Positions 1-6,173 are shown, numbered from the stretch's first letter. The stretch is DNA of 8,170 nucleotides from SURF-55 sp040755195 (GCA_040755195.1 JBFMBL010000071.1:1-8170), one strand, 5' to 3'. The notes: generated from the letters alone by a model not told the origin. Numbers and translations are program-made.

Positions 1-123
1 CAGTTCCTACAGGAGCACCTGCAATTGGCAGAAGCGGAGATCCGCAAGCTGATCGACTACTTGATCAGCGGTCTGCCTTCATTTTTCAAGGAACGGCTGG
101 CTGTTTGTTACTGCGAAAGTTGA
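1..123 (+). pseudogene. Possible IS110-type transposase fragment, truncated at the window edge
   Basis: Frame 1 is open from the first base to a TGA at 121-123 and gives about 40 residues. It begins with a charged amphipathic helix (FLQEHLQLAEAEIRKLIDYL), followed by PSFFKERLAV. This order recalls the coiled-coil middle part of IS110/IS116 transposases, where a helix rich in E, L and I is followed by 'PF.E.L.LL.TIPGV'. Here the sequence diverges just after RLAV (about position 110), exactly where the TIPG motif would be expected, so it seems cut and joined to the next remnant. The upstream part lies outside the window. Assignment to IS110 rests on a short stretch and is tentative; any coiled-coil protein end could look similar. 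Confidence 0.35.
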
Positions 124-309
124 GTTAATAAGAAATACAAAAGGATAGGGCATGTATTTCAAGACCGGTACCGGATCGAAAGTGTTGAAGACGACGCCTA
201 TTTAATTGGGGTTATTCGGTACGTTCATCAAAATCCGGAGAAGGCAGGCATAAGCAGCGCAGAATCATATCCATGGAGCAGTTACAATGAATATTTTAAA
301 GCCCGATGA
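124..309 (+). pseudogene. REP-associated tyrosine (Y1/HUH) transposase, C-terminal remnant
   Basis: Frame 1 after the TGA at 121 reads NKKYKRIGHVFQDRYR, then VEDDAYLIGVIRYVHQNPEKAG, then YPWSSYNEYF, ending at TGA 307-309. This is the hallmark C-terminal half of the IS200-like Y1 transposases of the REP-associated (RAYT) group (Pfam Y1_Tnp): GHVFQDR, then the helix carrying 'YIHQNP.KAG', then 'YPWSSY'. The active enzyme cuts single-stranded DNA at palindromes using an N-terminal HUH motif and a tyrosine. The HUH half is absent and there is no start codon, so the remnant is dead. It is flanked by the possible IS110 scrap and by the DNA methyltransferase remnant. Its presence matters because GGGGAC palindromes of the type mobilised by this family occur elsewhere in the window (1025-1049 and 6687-6711). 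Confidence 0.85.
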
Positions 310-323
310 CAACCCGATGACAA
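302..323 (+). repeat. 11-bp tandem direct repeat at a remnant junction
   Basis: CCCGATGACAA occurs twice back to back (302-312 and 313-323). The first copy contains the stop codon of the transposase remnant. The second lies at the first codons of the methyltransferase remnant. The repeat therefore marks the joint between two unrelated gene fragments. It could be a target-site duplication, replication slippage or a microhomology join; the sequence alone does not decide. Confidence 0.7.
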
Positions 324-957
324 CCCCGAGTGGGTGAACAAACGCAAGATTCGCGCAAAGGATGCCGTCAATACCATCTGGTGGTTCTCTAAGACGGACT
401 TTCCCAAAGCTGATATCAGAAAGGTCTTGGTACCCTATTCTGAGTGAATGAAACTTCTACTTCAGAATAGCGAGAAATATTATTCGCCCAAGAAGAGACC
501 GTCTGGACACGACATCAGCAACCGATTTGCAGAGGATAAGGGTGGGGCAATTCCACCAAACTTGCTCCAAATTCCGAACACTGAGAGCAACTCGCAGTAT
601 CTCAGATGCTGCCAAATTGTTGGTGTCGCTGGTCACCCAGCCAGGTTTCCTGAGAGGCTGCCTGAGTTTTTCATCCATTTTCTTAGTGATGTAGGGGATA
701 CTGTTTTAGACATTTTTGCTGGTTCCAACACTACAGGTGCAGTGGCAGAGGCTTGGGGGCGAAGATGGATTGCTTTTGAAATTGATCAGTCTTACCTTGC
801 TGCTTCAGCGTTCCGCTTTCTTAGCGGGGCCGAGGAGGATATTGCGAAGTTTTTGTATAGCAAGCTTATTGCTGAAGGCGCAAAGGGAGTGATTATCCCC
901 CAAGTGGCAGTACAGCAACATCTTTTGGAAGAGACAGGTGAATATAAGCCATCGTAG
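316..957 (+). pseudogene. Beta-class N4/N6 site-specific DNA methyltransferase, 5'-truncated with an in-frame stop
   Basis: One reading frame (frame 1) runs from DDNPEWVNKRKIRAKDAVN through TIWWFSKTDFPKAD and VLVPYSE, then TGA at 445-447, then MKLLL...YYSPKKRPSGHDIS, GGAIPPNLLQIPNTESNSQY, HPARFPERLPEFFI and DIFAGSNTTG, to TAG at 955-957. These are motifs of the N4/N6 DNA methylase family (Pfam N6_N4_Mtase), which modifies adenine or cytosine in restriction-modification systems. DIFAGSNTTG is the SAM-binding FxGxG-type motif I. It lies C-terminal, as in beta-class enzymes, so the catalytic (D/S)PP(Y/W) motif should be upstream, where the gene is cut at about position 316. The TGA stands where the family has a serine ('PYSES'), so TCA to TGA is the simple reading. 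An ATG at 448 opens a 169-codon frame, but no Shine-Dalgarno sequence precedes it and the product would lack a catalytic site. No restriction enzyme gene is visible nearby. Confidence 0.85.
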
Positions 958-994
958 AAATGACCATGTAACAGTGCATAACGCAAATAGGGCA

Positions 995-1025
995 GGCTAA
1001 CAATTCGATGGAGCCGACCGCGCTG
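995..1025 (+). other. Half of an attC-like (integron cassette 59-be type) site
   Basis: GGCTAACAATTCGATG is followed directly by GAGCCGACCGCG, 38 bp after the methyltransferase remnant stop. This matches in order and spacing the left half of many attC sites (CTAACAATTCGTTC then AAGCCGAC): a CTAAC core, nine bases, then a box around AGCCGAC. The right half (CGGCT ... GTTAG) should follow in inverted orientation but is missing; instead the 12-bp palindrome at 1025 begins. The core reads GGCTAAC rather than RYYYAAC, so it is imperfect. No integrase gene is in view. It is a decayed site at best. Confidence 0.4.
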
Positions 1026-1049
1026 TGACAGGGGACTGTCCCCTGTCAC
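1025..1049. repeat. Perfect GGGGAC palindrome, REP-like element
   Basis: GTGACAGGGGAC (1025-1036), one central T, then GTCCCCTGTCAC (1038-1049): two 12-base arms with no mismatch. Palindromes built on TGACAGGGGAC are, to my knowledge, scattered through genomes of Peptococcaceae and related clostridia and resemble the REP hairpins handled by RAYT transposases, one of which survives as a remnant at 124-309. There is no T tract after it, so it is not a typical terminator. It lies between the attC-like half-site and the 5' edge of a broken gene. Confidence 0.7.
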
Positions 1050-1050
1050 G

Positions 1051-1439
1051 CACGTCTACCCCGCCCGCTGGCGGCCGTGCCACGACTACGGCCGCGCGGG
1101 CGGAGTTTCCCTGCGTTATGAAGGCGAGGACGGTTTCTTCATGGTGAACGCGATGAACGGCAAAGGCTGGTCGCTGGAGAAGCGGCCAGGAACGAGGCTT
1201 TCCACAAGCTTATGCCGTACGGGAAGAATCCCGGGCTGGAGAAGGTGCTGCTGTACGACGGGCCAGGTTATTTTGTTTTCCCCTCGCCCGACCAACTGCC
1301 GGAAATGAAGAGGCAGGCCTGCCTGGTGGTGAAATACCCGCGACGGGTGACCATCGGGCGGGAAAGGTACGACTATTTTATCCTTTACGCCGACAAATAC
1401 CATATCAGGGAGATCGCCGCTTCACTGCGGTTCCTGTAG
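1051..1439 (+). pseudogene. Unrecognised gene remnant, 5'-truncated and frameshifted
   Basis: Frame 1 from 1051 gives a protein-like stretch (HDYGRAGGVSLRYEGEDGFF, then MVNAMNGKGWSLEK) up to about 1182. From about 1185, frame 3 carries on with equally protein-like sequence (ARNEAFHKLMPYGKNPGLEK, YDGPGYFVFPSPDQLPEMKR, ending IAASLRFL) to TAG at 1437-1439. The two parts join if one base was lost, or two gained, near 1180-1190. ATG 1212 could start a 75-codon frame but has no ribosome binding site. The combined product of about 129 residues matches no family I know. The first coding-like codon lies two bases after the GGGGAC palindrome, so the 5' end seems cut there. The remnant reading is firm; the function is unknown. 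Confidence 0.5.
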
Positions 1440-1441
1440 GA

Positions 1442-1470
1442 CCCGGCGGTTTTAAGAAAAGCCCGCCGGG
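1442..1470. repeat. GC-rich hairpin after the unknown remnant
   Basis: CCCGGCGG (1442-1449) pairs with CCGCCGGG (1463-1470). The loop TTTTAAGAAAAGC could extend the stem with a TTTT/AAAA pairing around a small bulge. It sits three bases after the remnant's stop codon, where a terminator would be. G-rich sequence rather than a T run follows, on either strand, so intrinsic termination is not supported. Confidence 0.4.
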
Positions 1471-1550
1471 GGCAGCGGGGGCGGGGCGAGGGGATTACAT
1501 GTGGGGGCGTGAGGAAAATCGGTTGAGCAGCACGGGGAAGGAGTTGAAAC

Positions 1551-2273
1551 GTGACGGAATTCTGCAAGTCTCAATGGGCGAAGGCCGCGTTCTCGCAGGA
1601 ATACGTAGAGAATGCGGATGTTTATGTTGTAGAACGAAGGAGAATGTTTGCGATATTAAGGTCCTTCTACAAACACTTTCTGGACGGCAAGCCGGGGTGC
1701 AACGTTCTTGACCTCGGGTGCGGCGACGGGGTTGTTATCCACGAGTTGCTGAAAATTGACGGCGCTATAGTAGCGACGCTGGTGGATGGTTCTGGGGACA
1801 TGTTAAATAGAGCCAGGGAGCGGCTGAAAGGTTTCAAAAACGTCTGTTCTATTAAGGCAAGCTTTCAGGAGATTCTTAATAAAGACATCCTGAACCAGAG
1901 TTTTGATTTTATCGTCTCCTCGCTGGCGATACATCATTTAACCATGAATGAGAAAACCGCTCTGTTCAGGAGCGTGTATCATCATCTAAACTCCGGCGGG
2001 TACTTCTTAAATATCGATGTTATCCTTGCGCCGGCGGAGGTTCTTGAACAATGGTATCTTTCGCTGTGGAGAGAATGGATTGAAGAAAGAAAAATCCTTT
2101 TGGGCATCGAAGGCGACTATTACGATGACATCATCCGAAGGTACAAAAATGATGCGGATAATAAACCGGATACTTTGGACAGCCAGTTGAACGCCTTGAA
2201 ATCCACCGGTTTTAAAGAGGTTGACTGTTTTTACAAGTACGGGGTGTTCACGATATACGGCGGCAGGAGATAG
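1551..2273 (+). CDS. Class I SAM-dependent methyltransferase
   Basis: The product is 240 residues with a GTG start, chosen because AAGGAG (1538-1543) sits seven bases upstream. It has the Rossmann methyltransferase motifs in normal order: motif I VLDLGCGDG (residues 52-60) for SAM binding, an acidic position in LVDGSGDML (77-85, D79) expected to hold the ribose, motif IV FDFIVSSLAIHHL (118-130), and LNSGGYFLNID (146-156), the usual 'L.pGG.l.i.d' strand. About 80 C-terminal residues (WYLSLWREWIEE onward, many aromatic and charged) probably form the substrate lid. It is a soluble cytoplasmic enzyme of the Methyltransf_25/11 type, but the substrate cannot be read from these motifs. No partner gene is co-transcribed; the next gene starts 367 bp downstream. 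The gene looks intact, in contrast to everything upstream. Confidence 0.88.
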   Translation: MTEFCKSQWAKAAFSQEYVENADVYVVERRRMFAILRSFYKHFLDGKPGCNVLDLGCGDGVVIHELLKIDGAIVATLVDGSGDMLNRARERLKGFKNVCSIKASFQEILNKDILNQSFDFIVSSLAIHHLTMNEKTALFRSVYHHLNSGGYFLNIDVILAPAEVLEQWYLSLWREWIEERKILLGIEGDYYDDIIRRYKNDADNKPDTLDSQLNALKSTGFKEVDCFYKYGVFTIYGGRR

Positions 2274-2410
2274 GACGCGCGTCTGAACGAGGCTCCTGTT
2301 GTTTTAGTAATTATCGTACTTACCGCGGCTAACTTGGTGCCGATGATAGCGTGGCCGCTCACCGGCAGGGCAAGCAACTGGTAAGCGGCGCCGAGTATCA
2401 GGGCGGACAC
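2274..2410 (-). pseudogene. Possible membrane permease scrap in the 2274-2640 gap
   Basis: Reading the minus strand from GTG at 2410 gives VSALILGAAYQLLALPVSGH, then AIIGTKLAAVSTIITK, still open at 2274. The string LPVSGHAIIG after a hydrophobic helix recalls the PiT phosphate permease signature ('LPVSTTHAIVG'), but it is short, has no ribosome binding site and no intact ends. It may be a decayed fragment or chance. The rest of the gap (2411-2640) shows no gene. It holds a self-complementary CGCCCGGGCG at 2553-2562 and an AT-rich patch around 2490-2500. Confidence 0.2.
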
Positions 2411-2640
2411 CTGCAGTCAATGCCTGCATATTAAGAAACCAAAATTTCAAAAGGAATTCGGTAGGGGAGGACGCCCCGTTGTCGAACTTTAAATTTAAAT
2501 GGCCAAAGGGTATCCTGAGAACGGGCGGGCTAAATTGCAGCTTTGATCCGCGCGCCCGGGCGACGTTTTAATCCGTCTATTTTTGCTATCCGGGAAAGAC
2601 GATATTGAAAGTTATGCAAATTGTGGAGGGGAAATAATAC

Positions 2641-4158
2641 ATGTACCTTCGGTATATCACAGAACATTCAAACCAGTTACACCAGTTGCTGGTTTCGGTG
2701 TCCAGGCATTTTTACGTCTTGAAAAACGGAATGTTACATTATCAAGAGAAACCCATCGAAGTAAACATTGGTAATTATCAGAGAACCAAAAAGGAACATC
2801 TGGTCTATTACATACTGCGCGATCATTTCAGCGGCAGCTTTGTATTTGAGGTTGCCACCACCAACTCGCTGGTACCCCTGGCAGACTTTTTGTATTACGG
2901 ATGGAGTAAAGGGGAGGAGGAGAAATATATCTGGGGAATGCCCGATGCCGTATATATTCCACAGCGTATCTCCTCTCCCGGACTGTTTGAAGGATTAATA
3001 AAACTCGGTGTTGAACCGCTGAACCCGCCCAGCGGCTTTGCCTCGGGAATACGGATCGTCAGAGACCTTGAAGAACATATCAACTACATCCTTCGGGATA
3101 TAGTCGACCATCGACCAGAAAACATCAAAATGCTCAAAAAAACCATTTATGAATACCTTCTGCACCCGAATTACGAAGATGGCAAGTTTAAAAAATGGAA
3201 GGACAACCTGCCTTCAAATCATCCGAAGGAAGCGCCGGGATACCAAGAATTTATTCAATGTTTTAATGTATCGGATAAAACAGGGCCGGGCCTGGTCCTG
3301 GTAAGTCCGTTATCCGGCGCGGAAGCCGTCGGATTAACGCGCCGGGCCCCGGCTTCCGTCAATGGCGCCGTTTGCATCAAGGACCATAAGTTTTCGGCCG
3401 AGAAGCTCAATCGCGCTGAGGATCTGGTCTATGATGCCTGGGAAGCCGGCAGCAGAGAAAAACGTCTAAACCTTGCCCGGCAGGCGCTGAAGATTTCGCC
3501 GTACTGCGCCGATGCCTACGTACTGCTGGCCGAGGAAAGCAGGAATCTGCAGGAAGCTTTGAGGTTGTACGAACAGGGTGTCATGGCCGGCAGGCTGGCG
3601 CTCGGGGATTTATTTTTCAAAAGATACGCCGGCGAGTTCTGGAGCATTCTTGAAACAAGACCGTATATGAGGGCGCTGGCCGGATTGGCCGGATGCCTCT
3701 GGAAAACAGGTCAGAGGCGGGAGGCCATAAGTTATAACAAAGAGATGCTGCGCCTGAACCCCGACGACCACCAGGGGATTCGCTACGTTTTGGCGAACCG
3801 TCTGTTGGAAGAGGGAATGGACGAGGATCTGGGGAAACTCCTGGCCGAAAACGAAGATGACCCCTCATGCTGCATGCTTTATAACCGGGCGCTCTGGTCC
3901 TTCCGCACGTCCGGGGGAGGTAACGAAAAATCGGAATTATATTTAAAGGAAGCCGTCGAGTCAAACGCGCATGTTTCCCCCTACCTGCTGGGCAAGAAGA
4001 ACGTTCCTTACCGTTTGCCTGCGTACTGGAGTTTGGGCGGTGAGGAAGAGGCGATTTTGTACGCCCAAGCAGCCAAGAAGGCCTGGCAGGATACCCCGGG
4101 CGCGCTTGAATGGTTGGCCCGGTGTCTTCAGAAACGCCCGTTCCCCGCGGAGTTATAG
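2641..4158 (+). CDS. ST7-like TPR protein with an RNase H/integrase-like N-terminal region
   Basis: The product is 505 residues; ATG is preceded by GGAGGGG (2625-2631) at nine bases. Residues about 255-500 resemble bacterial members of the ST7 family, a TPR-type helical repeat: ARQALKISPYCADAYVLLAE (279-298), ALRLYEQGVMAGRLALG (306-322), FWSILETRPYMRALAGLAGC (333-352), EMLRLNPDDHQGIRYVL (368-384), SPYLLGKKNVPYRLP (446-460) and TPGALEWL (485-492). Such repeats usually bind other proteins. Residues about 45-160 differ: HLVYYILRDHFSGSFVFEV, then WGMPDAVYIP, then LGVEPLNPPSGFASGI and a helix. This order resembles an integrase/RNase H fold, with D61 and D102 at the first two acidic positions. The third ('G..ER' in integrases) reads GIRIVRDLEE, so the usual glutamate is displaced or lost. 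There is no signal peptide or membrane segment. A weakly ordered linker lies at about 205-255. It is transcribed alone. The ST7-like assignment is fairly sure; the N-terminal assignment is an inference. Confidence 0.8.
   Translation: MYLRYITEHSNQLHQLLVSVSRHFYVLKNGMLHYQEKPIEVNIGNYQRTKKEHLVYYILRDHFSGSFVFEVATTNSLVPLADFLYYGWSKGEEEKYIWGMPDAVYIPQRISSPGLFEGLIKLGVEPLNPPSGFASGIRIVRDLEEHINYILRDIVDHRPENIKMLKKTIYEYLLHPNYEDGKFKKWKDNLPSNHPKEAPGYQEFIQCFNVSDKTGPGLVLVSPLSGAEAVGLTRRAPASVNGAVCIKDHKFSAEKLNRAEDLVYDAWEAGSREKRLNLARQALKISPYCADAYVLLAEESRNLQEALRLYEQGVMAGRLALGDLFFKRYAGEFWSILETRPYMRALAGLAGCLWKTGQRREAISYNKEMLRLNPDDHQGIRYVLANRLLEEGMDEDLGKLLAENEDDPSCCMLYNRALWSFRTSGGGNEKSELYLKEAVESNAHVSPYLLGKKNVPYRLPAYWSLGGEEEAILYAQAAKKAWQDTPGALEWLARCLQKRPFPAEL
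3320..3358. repeat. Inverted repeat inside the linker of the TPR gene
   Basis: CGGAAGCC (3320-3327) and GGCTTCCG (3351-3358) form an 8-bp perfect inverted repeat around a GC-rich 23-base spacer. It lies in codons 227-240, the linker between the two halves of the protein, where base composition also rises in GC. It may be chance, or the trace of a join between two ancestral genes. Confidence 0.3.
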
Positions 4159-4280
4159 TTGTTATCAACGAGCCGGATTTTAAAAACCTTGAGATTCCCT
4201 CAGTAACGGCCAGCAGAAACCGACCGCCTTAGCTTGATTCGGGTAAATCACCTGCAACCTCCTATCGAAAATAAATCAAC

Positions 4281-4302
4281 CGCCAAGACGCCAAGAACGC
4301 CA
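4281..4302 (+). repeat. Short CGCCAAGA tandem repeat
   Basis: CGCCAAGA, CGCCAAGAA and CGCCA follow one another. Runs of 'CGCCAAGACGCCAAG' are common in intergenic repeats of many bacteria, often beside GxxExxY protein genes, but no such gene is present here. The minus strand across 4248-4472 is open for 74 codons (MQGEIFGLAAILGECAELSM at its start) without a ribosome binding site, and is more likely part of a dispersed intergenic repeat than a gene. Confidence 0.4.
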
Positions 4303-4370
4303 TGAATCAAGACAATAAATACCGGATAACAGGCAAATGCCATTCCAACGCCAATTTTCATTCCTCGTTG

Positions 4371-4387
4371 TGCCGCCGTAGGCGGCA
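4371..4387. repeat. Perfect TGCCGCC/GGCGGCA hairpin in the 4159-4537 gap
   Basis: TGCCGCC (4371-4377), loop GTA, GGCGGCA (4381-4387): a seven-pair stem with a three-base loop. No T run follows on either strand. Apart from this hairpin, the CGCCAAGA repeat and the promoter near 4474, I see nothing in the gap between the TPR gene and the sigma factor. Confidence 0.5.
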
Positions 4388-4473
4388 TGGGCGACTCCCT
4401 TGAATTTAAGGCCATGCTCAATTCGGCGCACTCGCCCAGAATGGCGGCGAGCCCGAAAATTTCACCCTGCAAG

Positions 4474-4497
4474 TGAACCTTTTTCGCGGCCGCCGTC
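4474..4497 (+). promoter_or_regulatory. Likely ECF sigma-dependent promoter (autoregulatory)
   Basis: TGAACCTTTTT (from 4474) resembles the -35 element of extracytoplasmic-function promoters (TGAAACCTTTT in SigW-type sites), and CGTC (4494-4497) the -10. From the AAC of the -35 to the CGTC there are 15 bases, against 16 in the Bacillus sigW promoter as I recall it. It lies 47 bp before the ECF sigma gene, where such factors usually control their own operon. The GCGGCCGC between the boxes is a perfect 8-bp palindrome. Confidence 0.5.
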
Positions 4498-4543
4498 TCT
4501 TTTATAGTAAAGGGAGCTCCCGAGGTGAAAAGGAGGTGTGGGT

Positions 4544-5167
4544 TTGGATGAAATCAGTTTGGTAAAACGATGCCAGCAGGGCGACCTGGACGCTTTCAGG
4601 ATCCTGGTGGAGCGTTTGAGTACCAAAGCCCTGCGCACGTCTTATCTGATCGTGGGCCGGAAGGATATCGCGGAGGATGTCGTCCAGGAAGCGTTCATCC
4701 AGTGCCACAGGGAAATCAAGAGATTACGCACTCCGGAAACCTTTGAAACATGGTTTTACCGGATGCTGGTCAGGTTGAGCTGGCGCATGGCGTCGAAAGA
4801 AAAGGGGCGGCTCCCCCTCGAACCGCTCGATAACGCGAAGGGGATCTCAACCGGTGACGATGACGTAACAGATACCGTGGAAACAAAAGAGAGGCAACAG
4901 GCTGTGCAGCAAGCTGTCAGAAGGTTGAGCGCCCCTTTAAGAACAACGATCGTTTTGCGTTACTTCAACGGGCTGTCGGTCAAAGAAATAGCGCGGGTGC
5001 TCAACTGCCGGGTCGGGACGGTCAAGTCGCGTTTGCATAACGCCGCCAAGCGGTTGGCGGTTGAACTCAAGCAGAACGGCTGGGAACCTTCTCTCGGGGG
5101 AGAAGAGAACCCCCCCGATAAACAAAACGTTGAGCGAGAAATAAAGGAGTGTGAAATAGGTGCGTAA
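4544..5167 (+). CDS. ECF-family RNA polymerase sigma factor
   Basis: The protein begins LDEISLVKRCQQGDLDAF, the typical sigma-70 ECF opening. Region 2 covers RKDIAEDVVQEAFIQCHREI and TFETWFYRMLVRLSWR (about residues 39-80), which binds core polymerase and the -10 element. Region 4 covers LSAPLRTTIVLRYFNGLSVK through EIARVLNCRVGTVKSRLHNA (about 128-169), with the helix-turn-helix that reads the -35. The length of about 207 residues is normal, with about 30 extra charged residues at the end. I start at TTG 4544 because AGGAGG (4531-4536) is then seven bases away. GTG 4538 is in frame but only one base from that site. The stop overlaps the next gene by eight bases, so the two are translationally coupled. 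It probably drives its own operon, in response to a signal passed by the membrane protein. Confidence 0.92.
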   Translation: MDEISLVKRCQQGDLDAFRILVERLSTKALRTSYLIVGRKDIAEDVVQEAFIQCHREIKRLRTPETFETWFYRMLVRLSWRMASKEKGRLPLEPLDNAKGISTGDDDVTDTVETKERQQAVQQAVRRLSAPLRTTIVLRYFNGLSVKEIARVLNCRVGTVKSRLHNAAKRLAVELKQNGWEPSLGGEENPPDKQNVEREIKECEIGA

Positions 5168-6065
5168 ACAAGCGCAGTTTGAGGAATGGCTGCAAGCGTC
5201 TTTGGCCTGCAAGGCTGAGGAAATCGAACCCGCAGCGGATATGTGGGAGCGCGTAAGGTGCAGAATTTCAACAATGGAGAGGGGGAAAGGAATCATGATT
5301 TTGGCAAAAAAGCTGGGTAACTACCTGTTCTTCTGGCAACCGGCCTGGAAAAAGACAATGGCTATAGCCCTCTGCGGCCTGCTCCTCGTGGGAGGTTCGG
5401 TTTTCGGCATCTCGCCCCAAGCCCGGGCATGGGCCACGGATACGTTTGGCTTCATTGTCTTCAAGGTAATAAGAACCGGGGACGGATACTCGCTGGTCAA
5501 ACTATCTTCGGAACAAGCTGCTCCCGAAGGAGGCGCATCTTTCGGTTTCGGTAAGATTGGAAACGCGGGCGAGATACCAGCTTGCGAGATACCGGCTAAG
5601 GTACCGGTTAGGATAAAGGGAACCAGCGGGGGGAAAGGCACACCCCGGTACGCCACAGCCGCCGAAGCAAAGGCAAAGGTGGGCTTCCCGGTGCACCTGC
5701 CTGAGTACCTGCCCGCAGGATACAAGTTGGAGTTCATCGCCGCCGACAAATGGGAAAAAACCGGTAAGGGCTTCGTGAACGTCATGTACCGTGTTCCGGG
5801 AGAGCACATGAAAACCGTAGACCTGATGCTTACCGACGAGCAAGGTTTCCTCAAAGGTGGTGACGCGGTGCGGAAGGTCAAGGTGAAGGGTGAGACCGCG
5901 TACTGGTGCGAGTACCCGATAGCGACCGTCACCGCCGGCGATACCGGACCCAAGGTAAAGGCGGGACACATGCTCAAGTGGGAAGACAAGGGCTTAGCTT
6001 ACACGTTGCGAGACAGTGGCGACCTGTCTTTGGAGGAGATGGTCAGGATAGCGGAATCGATTTAA
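5160..6065 (+). CDS. Membrane-anchored anti-sigma-like protein with DUF4367 domain
   Basis: The product is 301 residues with a GTG start inside the last codons of the sigma gene; AAGGAG (5144-5149) lies ten bases upstream. An N-terminal cytoplasmic part (1-62, FEEWLQASLACKAEEIEP, then MWERVRCRI) precedes one membrane segment, KKTMAIALCGLLLVGGSVFG (64-83). A linker follows, then a C-terminal domain (about 164-301) with ATAAEAKAKVGFPVHLPEYL, then PAGYKL, VMYRVPG, MLKWEDKGLAYTLRD and LSLEEMVRIAESI. This is the pattern of DUF4367, found outside the membrane in proteins encoded next to ECF sigma factors. The simple model is that the inner part binds the sigma factor and the outer domain senses the envelope. 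No HxxxCxxC zinc motif of classic anti-sigma factors is present, so the inhibitory role is inferred from position and topology. Confidence 0.85.
   Translation: MRKQAQFEEWLQASLACKAEEIEPAADMWERVRCRISTMERGKGIMILAKKLGNYLFFWQPAWKKTMAIALCGLLLVGGSVFGISPQARAWATDTFGFIVFKVIRTGDGYSLVKLSSEQAAPEGGASFGFGKIGNAGEIPACEIPAKVPVRIKGTSGGKGTPRYATAAEAKAKVGFPVHLPEYLPAGYKLEFIAADKWEKTGKGFVNVMYRVPGEHMKTVDLMLTDEQGFLKGGDAVRKVKVKGETAYWCEYPIATVTAGDTGPKVKAGHMLKWEDKGLAYTLRDSGDLSLEEMVRIAESI
5569..5598 (+). repeat. 15-bp imperfect tandem repeat in the anti-sigma linker
   Basis: GCGAGATACCAGCTT (5569-5583) is followed directly by GCGAGATACCGGCTA (5584-5598), matching at 13 of 15 bases, and by a fainter AGGTACCGGTT. The frame is kept, giving EIPACEIPAKVPV in the linker outside the membrane. 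It is a likely site of length variation between strains. Confidence 0.6.
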
Positions 6066-6091
6066 ATACTGGGATTGAATACACTCTTTAT

Positions 6092-6118
6092 CAGAAGGCG
6101 CTTCGGCGCCTTCTGTGT
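6092..6118 (+). terminator. Intrinsic terminator of the sigma/anti-sigma operon
   Basis: CAGAAGGCGC (6092-6101) pairs perfectly with GCGCCTTCTG (6106-6115) around a TTCG loop, a very stable C(UUCG)G tetraloop, followed by TGTTT. It starts 27 bp after the stop codon. The T tail is short. The minus-strand gene behind it converges on this point, but no T run supports termination in that direction. Confidence 0.75.
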
Positions 6119-6173
6119 TTCGAATGCTGCCATTCATCAAGGAATAGACTGAACGAGGGACCTGGGGCTTGCT

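Noticed and set aside
1442..1470. Hairpin as an intrinsic terminator
   Set aside because: No T run follows on either strand.
1499..1711. 70-codon frame overlapping the start of the SAM methyltransferase
   Set aside because: It is out of frame with the methyltransferase, has cysteine-rich composition of no known family and no ribosome binding site.
3617..4168. 183-codon open frame on the minus strand under the TPR gene
   Set aside because: Composition is rich in R, P, G and S as expected from antisense of a GC-rich gene; no ribosome binding site. The plus-strand frame has clear ST7-like motifs.
4538..4546. GTG 4538 as the sigma factor start
   Set aside because: Only one base separates it from AGGAGG; TTG 4544 has normal spacing. 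The protein differs by just two residues.
5321..5989. 222-codon and 155-codon minus-strand frames under the anti-sigma gene
   Set aside because: They are shadows of the DUF4367 protein, without recognisable motifs or start signals.
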